Positions 1-6,006 of a stretch of DNA of 6,178 bases are shown piece after piece. The translations under genes and the position numbers were made by a program. The notes under the pieces are model-generated. The model was not told the DNA's origin, did no database searches, and saw only the letters and a program-made list of their open reading frames with translations. This stretch comes from Campylobacterales bacterium (GTDB lineage: Bacteria > Campylobacterota > Campylobacteria > Campylobacterales > Sulfurovaceae), in NCBI GenBank assembly GCA_014763905.1, contig JACXUN010000092.1:1-6178 (forward strand). The letters run 5' to 3'. Each line of letters starts with the position of its first letter. Within the stretch, counting starts at the first letter, position 1.

Positions 1-713
1 GAGAGTTCAAGCGGTTTCGAGACACAGATAGTCAGAAGCAGCTTTTTAAGTGTGTCAATTTTATCAGGCTGAATATGAAAGAGCCGTCCTAAATCTTTAT
101 ACAAAACGGTATTGATGGTCTCATGAATACGGTCAATGTATTTGGCTTGGTCTTCAAAATAGAAAGGATAGACCCCCACATCGATAAACTCATCATAGAG
201 TTTCAGAATCTTTTTATCGATCAACCTCTCCATAATCTCATAGACAATAGTTTCATGATTGTGAAGGATAGATGCCAATGAATAAACCGGTAACGCAATC
301 GATTGAGTGATCTCCAGATACTCCCGAAAAGAAAAAATCGGCATTCGATACATAGAGTAGCGTCTGGCAAAATCAGGATTGGTAATCTCGATGGCAGAAG
401 AGCCTGAAAAACGTATCATCAGTTCAGGAAATGAATCATAGATACTCTTTAGCTCTATTGCCCAATTTTTATACTTGTGTATCTCATCAATCACAATGAC
501 CTTCCCTCCTAATTTCACAAACTCTTCTGCAATGTCGTAAATGGAGCTATTGATAATATAAACATCATCAGCAGAGAAATAGAGGTACTCACTGAGTTTA
601 AAATGGCTTTTTAGATATTGTAATAAAAGCGTGGTTTTACCAACGCCTCGTTGCCCCACTAACCCAACCAAACGATTAGGAGATATAAGCTTATCCATAT
701 AGGTATCGCGCAT
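1..713 (-). CDS. AAA+ ATPase of the DUF4143-associated type, N-terminal part, truncated by window edge
   Basis: The reading frame stays open from the ATG at 713 to the left edge (237 codons); the C-terminus lies outside the window. Visible motifs are a Walker A, GQRGVGKTT, at residues 20-28; a Walker B, VIVIDEIH, at 72-79; a sensor-1-like FSGSSA at 102-107; and a DFARRY segment at 114-119 with a candidate arginine finger. This order matches the stand-alone ATPases often annotated AAA_14 plus DUF4143, which are common in bacteria and archaea and have no settled function. A nucleic-acid or toxin-antitoxin-like role is sometimes suspected but cannot be read here. The start is doubtful: ATG 713 has no Shine-Dalgarno sequence, and the same frame upstream of it (about 20 codons, including QSISLDF) resembles the N-terminus expected for the family, yet contains no ATG, GTG or TTG. 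The gene may therefore be frameshifted at its 5' end. It is unrelated to ABC transporter ATPases: no ABC signature is seen. Confidence 0.85.
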   Translation of the reverse strand, partial: MRDTYMDKLISPNRLVGLVGQRGVGKTTLLLQYLKSHFKLSEYLYFSADDVYIINSSIYDIAEEFVKLGGKVIVIDEIHKYKNWAIELKSIYDSFPELMIRFSGSSAIEITNPDFARRYSMYRMPIFSFREYLEITQSIALPVYSLASILHNHETIVYEIMERLIDKKILKLYDEFIDVGVYPFYFEDQAKYIDRIHETINTVLYKDLGRLFHIQPDKIDTLKKLLLTICVSKPLEL

Positions 714-718
714 AAAAT

Positions 719-790
719 CTAATGATATACTTTGAATAATTCGTATCTGTTTATTCGTATATACTTTATCATGTTAAAGTCCAATTTCAT
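719..790 (-). other. Short upstream ORF, possible displaced 5' end of the ATPase gene
   Basis: On the minus strand an ATG at 790, and an in-frame ATG at 772, open a reading frame that stops at TAG 721-719, six bases before the ATPase ATG at 713. The TATAAT at 804-799 lies about 26 bases before ATG 772, a normal promoter-to-start distance. The frame differs from the ATPase frame by one base. Two readings are possible: a remnant of the original start separated from the gene by a one-base deletion, or a chance or leader ORF. A GGA triplet lies about 9 bases before ATG 772. Confidence 0.3.
763..780. promoter_or_regulatory. 18-bp imperfect dyad, operator-like
   Basis: ACTTTATCATGTTAAAGT is symmetrical in 8 of 9 base pairs around its centre; only the 769/774 pair breaks it. 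It sits between the candidate -10 box at 804-799 and the ATPase ATG at 713, where a bound repressor could block transcription. No regulator gene is visible in the window, so the function is inferred from position and symmetry only. Confidence 0.3.
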
Positions 791-798
791 TTTTATAA

Positions 799-804
799 AT
801 TATA
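799..804 (-). promoter_or_regulatory. Candidate -10 box for the ATPase gene
   Basis: A perfect TATAAT reads on the minus strand from 804 to 799, after the stop codon of the permease gene. No convincing -35 hexamer is visible 17 bases upstream, which is usual for housekeeping promoters in Campylobacterota. The surroundings are so AT-rich that a chance match is possible. It would let the ATPase gene be transcribed independently of the upstream transporter genes. Confidence 0.4.
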
Positions 805-816
805 TTCTATATATTT

Positions 817-830
817 TAAAGCATACTTTA
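817..830 (-). terminator. Weak inverted repeat after the permease gene
   Basis: TAAAG and CTTTA form a perfect 5-bp stem around the loop CATA, beginning six bases beyond the permease stop codon and followed on the minus strand by an A/T-rich run. The stem is short and AT-rich and there is no clean U tract, so it is a poor intrinsic terminator. It may instead be a protein-binding dyad built from the TAAAGYATA motif found elsewhere in the gaps. Confidence 0.2.
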
Positions 831-835
831 GAAAT

Positions 836-1813
836 CTATCCAAGTTTCACCCGCGGATCAAACAGCGTATAGGAGATATCCGTCAAAATCAACCCCACAA
901 TATAAAGCACCGAACCCAAGAAAACCATTGCTTTGACAATCGCGAAATCCTGGGCGTGGATCGCATCGATGGTATAGCTTCCTAATCCCGGAATCCCGAA
1001 AAAGGACTCCATAATCAGACTTCCCATAAAGAGTGTCGGGATAACGACCACCACCCCGGTCAAGATCGGCAGCATCCCGTTCTGCATTACATGTCCAAAG
1101 AGTACTCGTATCTCGGAGAGTCCTTTAGCACGGGCGGTTCGGATATAATCTTTGTTAATCTCTTCGAGGAAGATAGAGCGGTACCAACGCACTCCTGAAC
1201 CAATACCGGCAAACACTCCGATCATAATCGGCAAAATAAGGAACTTCGCCCCTTCCCAGCCATTTTCAAAACCGGAGATCGGTACCCAGTGCCATATCTT
1301 GGAGAAGAGTACCTGCCCGGCGATAATATAAAAGAGACCCGAAATCGACATAATCATCACCGCTACGACCATCATACCGGTATCGAGTACCGAACCGCGG
1401 AAGAGTACCAATAATAGTGCCAACGAGATATTGGTCACCAATCCAATCAAAAAAGTCGGCAGAGCGATCGCCAGACTCGGTCCCATCCGTTCACGAATAT
1501 CATTGCCAATGTCTCGATTGTTGTCAGAAAAACCGAACTCAAAGGTAAACAGCTTCATCGACTCCTGTACGAAAAGCGTATCGGTAACCATACCCACTCC
1601 TTTGGCTTCCGTATTGACAAAGAGCGGTTTATCATACCCTTTTTCGGCTTTCCACGCTTCGATCATCTCAGGCGTAACCTGCTTAGCTCCTAGTTGACTG
1701 CGTGCCATATCATCAGGGGTATTGACCATAAAAAAGAGCATAAAGGTAATCAGATTGACCCCAATGAGGATCGGGATAGCGTATAAAATACGTCGGATAA
1801 TGTAGGCTAACAT
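836..1813 (-). CDS. OppB/DppB-type ABC transporter permease
   Basis: A 325-residue inner-membrane permease of the peptide/nickel/microcin C ABC importer family (BPD_transp_1 fold). The N-terminus (RRILYAIPILIGVNLITF, from residue 7) gives the typical first transmembrane helix at about 9-31, followed by a periplasmic loop to about 111. Five further hydrophobic segments lie at about 114-138, 145-170, 190-211, 247-268 and 291-313. The EAA loop that docks on the ATPase is clear at 222-245 (DYIRTARAKGLSE), followed by the family hallmark ESFFGIPGLG at 269-278 and the C-terminal ending SYTLFDPR. Length is normal. The ATG abuts the TAG of the upstream binding-protein gene with no spacer, and an AAGGAG ribosome site lies inside the end of that gene, so the two are very probably co-transcribed and translationally coupled. 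The partner OppC-type permease and ATPases are not adjacent. The ending resembles YejB, but the substrate cannot be assigned. Confidence 0.93.
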   Translation of the reverse strand: MLAYIIRRILYAIPILIGVNLITFMLFFMVNTPDDMARSQLGAKQVTPEMIEAWKAEKGYDKPLFVNTEAKGVGMVTDTLFVQESMKLFTFEFGFSDNNRDIGNDIRERMGPSLAIALPTFLIGLVTNISLALLLVLFRGSVLDTGMMVVAVMIMSISGLFYIIAGQVLFSKIWHWVPISGFENGWEGAKFLILPIMIGVFAGIGSGVRWYRSIFLEEINKDYIRTARAKGLSEIRVLFGHVMQNGMLPILTGVVVVIPTLFMGSLIMESFFGIPGLGSYTIDAIHAQDFAIVKAMVFLGSVLYIVGLILTDISYTLFDPRVKLG

Positions 1814-4006
1814 CTATTGGTCTCCTTTGATCACCGCTCTTTGTCGGTTTTGATAGGCTCGATAGAGCAGATAGCCGATTAACACCACCCCTGCCAGTAC
1901 CAAAAGAATCGGATAGAAAATCGGTTGATTCCACTCTTGCTGTTTTTGATAGCGGAGCTGTGCATCGATACGTTTGTATTTAAGCGTATTCATCGCCATT
2001 GCATGGGGGTAGACATTGTGATACCATGCGTGATAGAGTCCTAACGATTTCGGATGGATACCCCAAACCCACGGAGCATCTTCTTGGAGAATCTTTAACA
2101 TCTGTCGGATAATCTCTAGCCGCTCCGGTGTATTCTCCATTGTTTTCATCTTCTCAAAAAGCCGATCAAATTTCGGATTTTGATAGTTGGAGCTATTGAT
2201 TCCGGCTCCATTGGTCTTGACCGATGCATTCCCCCCATAGAGCAAAAAGAGGAAATTCTCAGGATCAGGATAATCGGCATTCCATCCCCATGAGAAGATT
2301 TGGGCTTTACCGCGGCGGACTTTATCTTGGAATCGATTATAATCGCTGGCACGAATCACCAATTGGATACCTAATTTGGCAAACTGTTTTCGCCGCCAAT
2401 CCAACAAAGCTCTATCGTCGGGACCCGTTGCCGTGGTGTCATAGTAGAGGGTGAGCTGTTTTCCAGTTTTTTTCGAGATACCGTTTGGATAACCGGCTTC
2501 AGCCAATAATTTTTTGGCAACCTCTATGGGTTTACGAATCTGTTTGCCGTTTTTCCACTCAAAGATCACCTTATTGGTTCCCTCTTCTCCCTCTTCATAC
2601 CCGAAAATCCCCGGCGGAATCGGTCCTTGTGCGGCGATACCCCGCTCATTAAGAAAGATCGAGATATACTCCTCCTCACGCTGAGCGATACTGATCGCCT
2701 GTCGCAATTTTTTTGCCGACTGGCTATAGCCTCCCACGACTGGATCGACCATATTGAATGCCGTGTAATACACAGAAGGTTCAATCGCACTGGCAAGGGA
2801 GATACCGCGATCTTTCATACTCTGACTCAGCCCCATGTCCCCGCTCGATGAGACCTTCACCGCTTGATCAAATGCTTCGGAACTTACCCCTGAGGCATCA
2901 TAATAGCCTTGTAGAAATTTATTCCAAAAGGGGATACTCTCTTTTTCTAAGGAGTAGACAACCTCTTTGATAAAGGGTAACTTTTTACCCTGCTCTTGCA
3001 GCAGCTCTTTGGGCAGTGTCGATTGCTCTGCCTCTTCTGGTGTTAATGCCGGGAAGAAATCATCATGATAGTTTGGATTTTGCATCAATCGAATCTGTCG
3101 GTTAGGATTGTTTTCGACCAGCATATAGGGACCGGTTCCTACCGGATACCAATTGAGAGTGAGATTCTTTTGGATCAATCCTTTTTGTTGATAAAAGAGA
3201 TCAACCTCCCACGGAATCGGAGCAAAAAAGTTCATACTCAACCAGTAGAGAAATTGCGGATATTTTCCCTTTAGCTTAATGCTTAAGGTATATGGGTCGA
3301 TAACCTTTACCCCTTCGATAGAGTACTGACGGAGATCCAATTTCTCACCGGTTTTTTTAGTCTCTTTGGCGATTTCCGTAATCTTTTCCGAGAAGCTTTT
3401 CAGTCCAACAATATACTCTGCCATGCTGTCCAGTATCGGAGAGTGATACTGCCGTACTGCCATCCGCTTAATCGCATAGGCATAATCTTCGGCTCCCAGC
3501 TGTCGGGTCGCCTGTTTGGAAAAATCTGCCGGAGAGGTCACCTCAAGCAATGATTGTTCATCCAATGCTCCATAAAACAGTTCTCCCTCACTGGTTTTGA
3601 CAAAAGCCGGATGGTTTTGATAACGCACATCTTCCCGTATATTTAAAGTATATTCAGAAAATGCAATATTTCTACTATCCGAATCCACTTCTCTGCCGGA
3701 GCGATCATAGTAACGGATATCCGGCATCTTTTTCAAGGTCAAAGGCTCCAAAGTATAGGGACGTTTCAGATAGTTATACTGGAGAGGCGGTTCATAGATT
3801 TGACTGATAATCTCCCACTCATTGGCACTATATGAGACGACAGGATCCAAATGTTTGGGTGAAATGCTAAAGGGATTAAAGAGTACCGCTTCACTGCTTT
3901 TGGAGGCAAGGTGAGGGCTATTCCACACGCCGGCACAACCAATATCCATATATATAAGAAATAACAAGAAAAATTTAATAAAAGATATAGGCATATTCTG
4001 TTTCAT
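1814..4006 (-). CDS. Large family 5 extracellular solute-binding protein, membrane-anchored
   Basis: A 730-residue binding protein of the OppA/DppA/YejA class (SBP_bac_5), which captures peptides or similar solutes outside the inner membrane for the permease encoded next. Family marks include YEPPLQY at 71-77, PVGTGPYML at 288-296, and GWNADYPDPENFLFLLYGG at 574-592. The N-terminus is a signal sequence with hydrophobic core at about 8-20. Cys24 is a possible lipidation site, although the -3 residue is Asp, which is not a standard lipobox. A second hydrophobic segment at about 696-715 followed by arginines (YRAYQNRQR) would be a C-terminal membrane helix; ordinary family members of roughly 530-600 residues lack one. 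ATG 4006 is preferred: it precedes the signal peptide core, with a weak GGAA site upstream; the internal ATG at codon 5 has no ribosome site. The gene is the first of a two-gene unit transcribed away from the SQR gene. Ligand unknown. Confidence 0.92.
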   Translation of the reverse strand: MKQNMPISFIKFFLLFLIYMDIGCAGVWNSPHLASKSSEAVLFNPFSISPKHLDPVVSYSANEWEIISQIYEPPLQYNYLKRPYTLEPLTLKKMPDIRYYDRSGREVDSDSRNIAFSEYTLNIREDVRYQNHPAFVKTSEGELFYGALDEQSLLEVTSPADFSKQATRQLGAEDYAYAIKRMAVRQYHSPILDSMAEYIVGLKSFSEKITEIAKETKKTGEKLDLRQYSIEGVKVIDPYTLSIKLKGKYPQFLYWLSMNFFAPIPWEVDLFYQQKGLIQKNLTLNWYPVGTGPYMLVENNPNRQIRLMQNPNYHDDFFPALTPEEAEQSTLPKELLQEQGKKLPFIKEVVYSLEKESIPFWNKFLQGYYDASGVSSEAFDQAVKVSSSGDMGLSQSMKDRGISLASAIEPSVYYTAFNMVDPVVGGYSQSAKKLRQAISIAQREEEYISIFLNERGIAAQGPIPPGIFGYEEGEEGTNKVIFEWKNGKQIRKPIEVAKKLLAEAGYPNGISKKTGKQLTLYYDTTATGPDDRALLDWRRKQFAKLGIQLVIRASDYNRFQDKVRRGKAQIFSWGWNADYPDPENFLFLLYGGNASVKTNGAGINSSNYQNPKFDRLFEKMKTMENTPERLEIIRQMLKILQEDAPWVWGIHPKSLGLYHAWYHNVYPHAMAMNTLKYKRIDAQLRYQKQQEWNQPIFYPILLVLAGVVLIGYLLYRAYQNRQRAVIKGDQ

Positions 4007-4022
4007 AGATTTCCAAAAATTA

Positions 4023-4028
4023 ATAATA
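4023..4028 (-). promoter_or_regulatory. Candidate -10 box for the transporter unit
   Basis: TATTAT reads on the minus strand from 4028 to 4023, about 16 bases before the ATG at 4006. This would give a very short leader. No -35 is evident. In sequence this AT-rich the match is weak evidence. Confidence 0.25.
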
Positions 4029-4254
4029 TGGTACTAATTGTAGGGGAAATATGCTTTAATCTTCATCTAAGTAGCTCTTAACTTAAATTTAATAAAACAT
4101 AAAAAATTATTATTAAACATATGAAATTTTATAAGAGAAGATAACTTTATTGCCTTTATAACTATAAATTATTTTAATAAAGCATTTTGTGTATTAATTA
4201 TACTTTATTGTTACAAATTTGCTATTTTTAATATTCATTTAAATTTATTGAATC

Positions 4255-4260
4255 TATAAT
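4255..4260 (+). promoter_or_regulatory. -10 box of the SQR gene
   Basis: A perfect TATAAT lies 33 bases before the SQR ATG. A start of transcription near 4267 would give a leader of about 27 bases containing the ribosome site AAAGGA at 4283-4288, five bases before the ATG. The expected -35 position (around 4232-4237, TATTCA) does not match consensus, but upstream T-rich stretches fit the promoter style of Campylobacterota. Confidence 0.6.
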
Positions 4261-4293
4261 AAGTGGTAAAAGAAATCTATTTAAAGGACTGCA

Positions 4294-5763
4294 ATGGCAC
4301 GAGTAGTAGTAATGGGTGGTGGAGTTTCCGGACACACCGCTGCAACATTTGCAAAAAAATGGCTAGGAAACGAACACGAAGTAGTGGTCGTCACACCAAA
4401 TAGCCTATGGAACTGGATTCCATCAAATATCTGGGTTGGTGTTGGACAGATGACGAAAGAGGATGTTGTCTTCCCTTTAGCACCAGTATACGCAAAAGCC
4501 GGTATTGATTATCGACAAGCGAAAGCGGTATCGATTCATCCGGAAGGAAAAGAGGGGGATGCGACACCTTTCATTACTATTGAATCAACTGAAGCCGGTA
4601 AAGAGGGTAAAAAAGATGAGATTACTTACGATTATCTAATCAACGCAACCGGACCAAAACTTAACTTCGGTGCAACTCCAGGTCTAGGTGAAGGTTCACA
4701 AATCGGAAACAATACCGTTTCTGTTTGTACCGCTGACCATGCGGTTCATGCCAATGAAGAGCTTCAAAAAGTTTTCCAAAAAGCAAAAGCGGGTGAGAGA
4801 CAAAAGATTCTTGTCGGTACTGGACACGGTATGTGTACCTGTCAAGGGGCTGCATTTGAGTATATCTTCAACATTGAGCATGAGGCAAACAAAGCCGGTG
4901 TAAGGGATATGTTGGATATCAAGTGGATTTCTAACGAGTCGTTCCTTGGAGACTTCGGTATCGGTGGACTTCATATGAAGCGTGGTGGTTATGCTGCGAG
5001 TTCACGACTATTTGCTGAGTCACTCTACTCTGAGAGAGGGATTCCTTGGATTATCGGTGCACATGTTAGCAAAGTAGAAAAAGGTAAAGTTGAGTATGAA
5101 CTACTTGACGGAAGTAAAGGTGAAGAGCCTTTCGATTTCGCAATGTTGATTCCACCGTTTGCCGGTGTCGGTCTTAAAGCATATGCGGCTGATGGTTCTG
5201 ATATGACAGACAAAATTTTTGCTCCAAACGGATTCCTAAAAGTTGATGCAGATTATACGCCAAAACCTTACGATCAGTGGAAAGCAAGCGACTGGCCAAG
5301 AACGTATCAAAACCCAATGTACAAGAATATCTTTGCTTGTGGTATCGCCTTTGCACCACCGCACTTGATCTCTAAACCAATGAGTTCACCAAACGGAACA
5401 CCGATCAACCCTACACCGCCAAGAACCGGTATGCCATCAGGTATTATAGGTAAAACCGTAGCTCGCTCTATCTGTGATCTAATCAACAAAGGTCCGGATG
5501 CTCCATTACATGAAGCCTCTATGGCAGAAATGGGTGCAGCGTGTGTTGCTTCTGCCGGTAAAGATCTTACTGCTGGTACAGCAGCCGCTCTAACGGTATA
5601 TCCTGTTGTTCCAGACTTTGAAAAATATCCGGGACTTGGACGTGATCTTGATTATACCTTCGGTGAAATTGGTCTTGCCGGACACTGGATTAAGCATATT
5701 CTTCACCATATGTTTATCTATAAAGCTAAACTTAAGCCGGGCTGGACATTGATCCCAGAATAA
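4294..5763 (+). CDS. sqr: Sulfide:quinone oxidoreductase (FAD-dependent)
   Basis: A 489-residue flavoprotein of the SQR / flavocytochrome c sulfide dehydrogenase group. It would oxidise sulfide to sulfur or polysulfide and reduce membrane quinone. The N-terminal dinucleotide fold is clear: VVVMGGGVSGHTAA at 4-17, then the acidic/basic strand end HEVVVVTP. A second glycine-rich strand occurs at LVGTGHGM (173-180), leading into CTCQGAAFEY (181-190), the place where the family keeps a redox cysteine. Cysteines are 145, 181, 183, 349, 394 and 417; 349 lies in NIFACGIAFAPP, close to but not exactly where the second redox cysteine sits in type I enzymes. No signal peptide is present. The C-terminal stretch GLAGHWIKHILHHMFIYKAK (460-479) is hydrophobic and basic, a likely membrane-binding helix. 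It is longer than type I SQR (about 430 residues), and I do not assign a type. Proline CCA and glycine GGT codons dominate, unlike the transporter genes, suggesting high expression. A distant relative oxidoreductase is the main alternative. Confidence 0.88.
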   Translation: MARVVVMGGGVSGHTAATFAKKWLGNEHEVVVVTPNSLWNWIPSNIWVGVGQMTKEDVVFPLAPVYAKAGIDYRQAKAVSIHPEGKEGDATPFITIESTEAGKEGKKDEITYDYLINATGPKLNFGATPGLGEGSQIGNNTVSVCTADHAVHANEELQKVFQKAKAGERQKILVGTGHGMCTCQGAAFEYIFNIEHEANKAGVRDMLDIKWISNESFLGDFGIGGLHMKRGGYAASSRLFAESLYSERGIPWIIGAHVSKVEKGKVEYELLDGSKGEEPFDFAMLIPPFAGVGLKAYAADGSDMTDKIFAPNGFLKVDADYTPKPYDQWKASDWPRTYQNPMYKNIFACGIAFAPPHLISKPMSSPNGTPINPTPPRTGMPSGIIGKTVARSICDLINKGPDAPLHEASMAEMGAACVASAGKDLTAGTAAALTVYPVVPDFEKYPGLGRDLDYTFGEIGLAGHWIKHILHHMFIYKAKLKPGWTLIPE

Positions 5764-5808
5764 CATGACACCACTTAAACAGAATAATTTAAATAAGGAG
5801 ATACCCCA

Positions 5809-5970
5809 ATGAAACAAATTGAAGAGAGAGTAAAGCCGTACGATCAAAACTTTACAACAATGGTACCAACCAAATTTGTAAGATTTTTTAGAACTTGCCT
5901 TATTTGGCAAGCCATTCGATTCGTAATGATCAACATCAAAATGCTTCTGGTTGTGAGCAAGAGCCACTAA
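5809..5970 (+). CDS. Small basic protein, probable SQR-linked accessory (53 aa)
   Basis: A 53-codon gene 45 bp after the SQR stop, with a strong AAGGAG ribosome site at 5795-5800, eight bases before its ATG. I do not recognise a named family. Residues 1-20 are polar (MKQIEERVKPYDQNFTTMVP). Residues 23-49 are rich in Phe, Ile, Leu, Val and Met, interrupted by Arg25, Arg28, Arg37 and Lys44, which suggests an amphipathic helix lying on the membrane rather than a clean transmembrane span. There is one cysteine (Cys30) and a strong net positive charge. No signal peptide or metal-binding motif is seen. The same strand, short gap and absence of a terminator between the genes argue for co-transcription with SQR. 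The good ribosome site and the sensible composition support a real gene despite its size. A role in membrane attachment or assembly of SQR is only inference from position. Confidence 0.72.
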   Translation: MKQIEERVKPYDQNFTTMVPTKFVRFFRTCLIWQAIRFVMINIKMLLVVSKSH

Positions 5971-5981
5971 TCACTCAACCT

Positions 5982-6006
5982 CGTTCCCATGCTTTGCGTG
6001 GGAATG
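5982..6006. repeat. REP-like palindromic element
   Basis: An 11-bp stem (5982-5992 with 5996-6006) closes a three-base TTT loop; two of the pairs are G-T. The core TTCCCATGC/GCGTGGGAA flanked by CTCG on the left and TGCATA on the right resembles a palindrome I recall from many bacterial genomes, usually dispersed in intergenic DNA and linked to IS200-like REP-associated transposases. That resemblance is from memory. It begins 11 bases after the small gene's stop. It lacks a following U tract, so it is not a typical intrinsic terminator, but it could shield the 3' end of the sqr transcript. Confidence 0.6.

Larger units (their letters stand above)
4007..4293. other. AT-rich divergent promoter region
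   Basis: This 287-bp gap separates the minus-strand transporter unit from the plus-strand SQR gene and is very AT-rich throughout. It must contain both promoters. I see no ORF above a few codons, no RNA gene and no strong hairpin. It contains two copies of TAAAGCAT in opposite orientation (4051-4058 on the minus strand, 4178-4185 on the plus strand) and TATACTTTAT at 4199-4208, an exact match to 760-769. Confidence 0.75.

Noticed and set aside
1..713. ATPase gene as the missing ATP-hydrolysing subunit of the adjacent ABC importer
   Set aside because: It has an AAA+ layout (Walker A, Walker B, sensor 1, arginine pair) and no ABC signature such as LSGGQ, so it cannot energise the permease.
1431..1697. 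88-codon plus-strand open frame opposite the permease gene
   Set aside because: The opposite strand encodes a full-length, motif-complete permease; this frame is a shadow of it without a ribosome site.
4083..4092. TTAAATTTAA perfect palindrome in the divergent promoter gap
   Set aside because: It is pure A/T low-complexity sequence in a very AT-rich region and is expected by chance.
4696..4974. 92-codon minus-strand open frame inside SQR
   Set aside because: It lies wholly within the FAD-enzyme coding region, which reads continuously with all family motifs on the plus strand.
5765..5812. 15-codon ORF (ATG 5765) whose TGA overlaps the ATG of the 53-codon gene
   Set aside because: There is no ribosome site before ATG 5765 and the small gene has its own strong site, so coupling through a leader peptide is not needed. 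The ATGA overlap is probably chance.
5590..5967. 125-codon open frame on the minus strand, antisense to the end of SQR and the small gene
   Set aside because: It has no ribosome site, spans two well-supported plus-strand genes and the gap between them, and its translation has no recognisable family features.
5982..6006. Palindrome as the rho-independent terminator of the sqr operon
   Set aside because: The stem is strong enough, but the following bases (TGCATATAAGAGC) contain no U tract, so a REP-like repeat is the better description.
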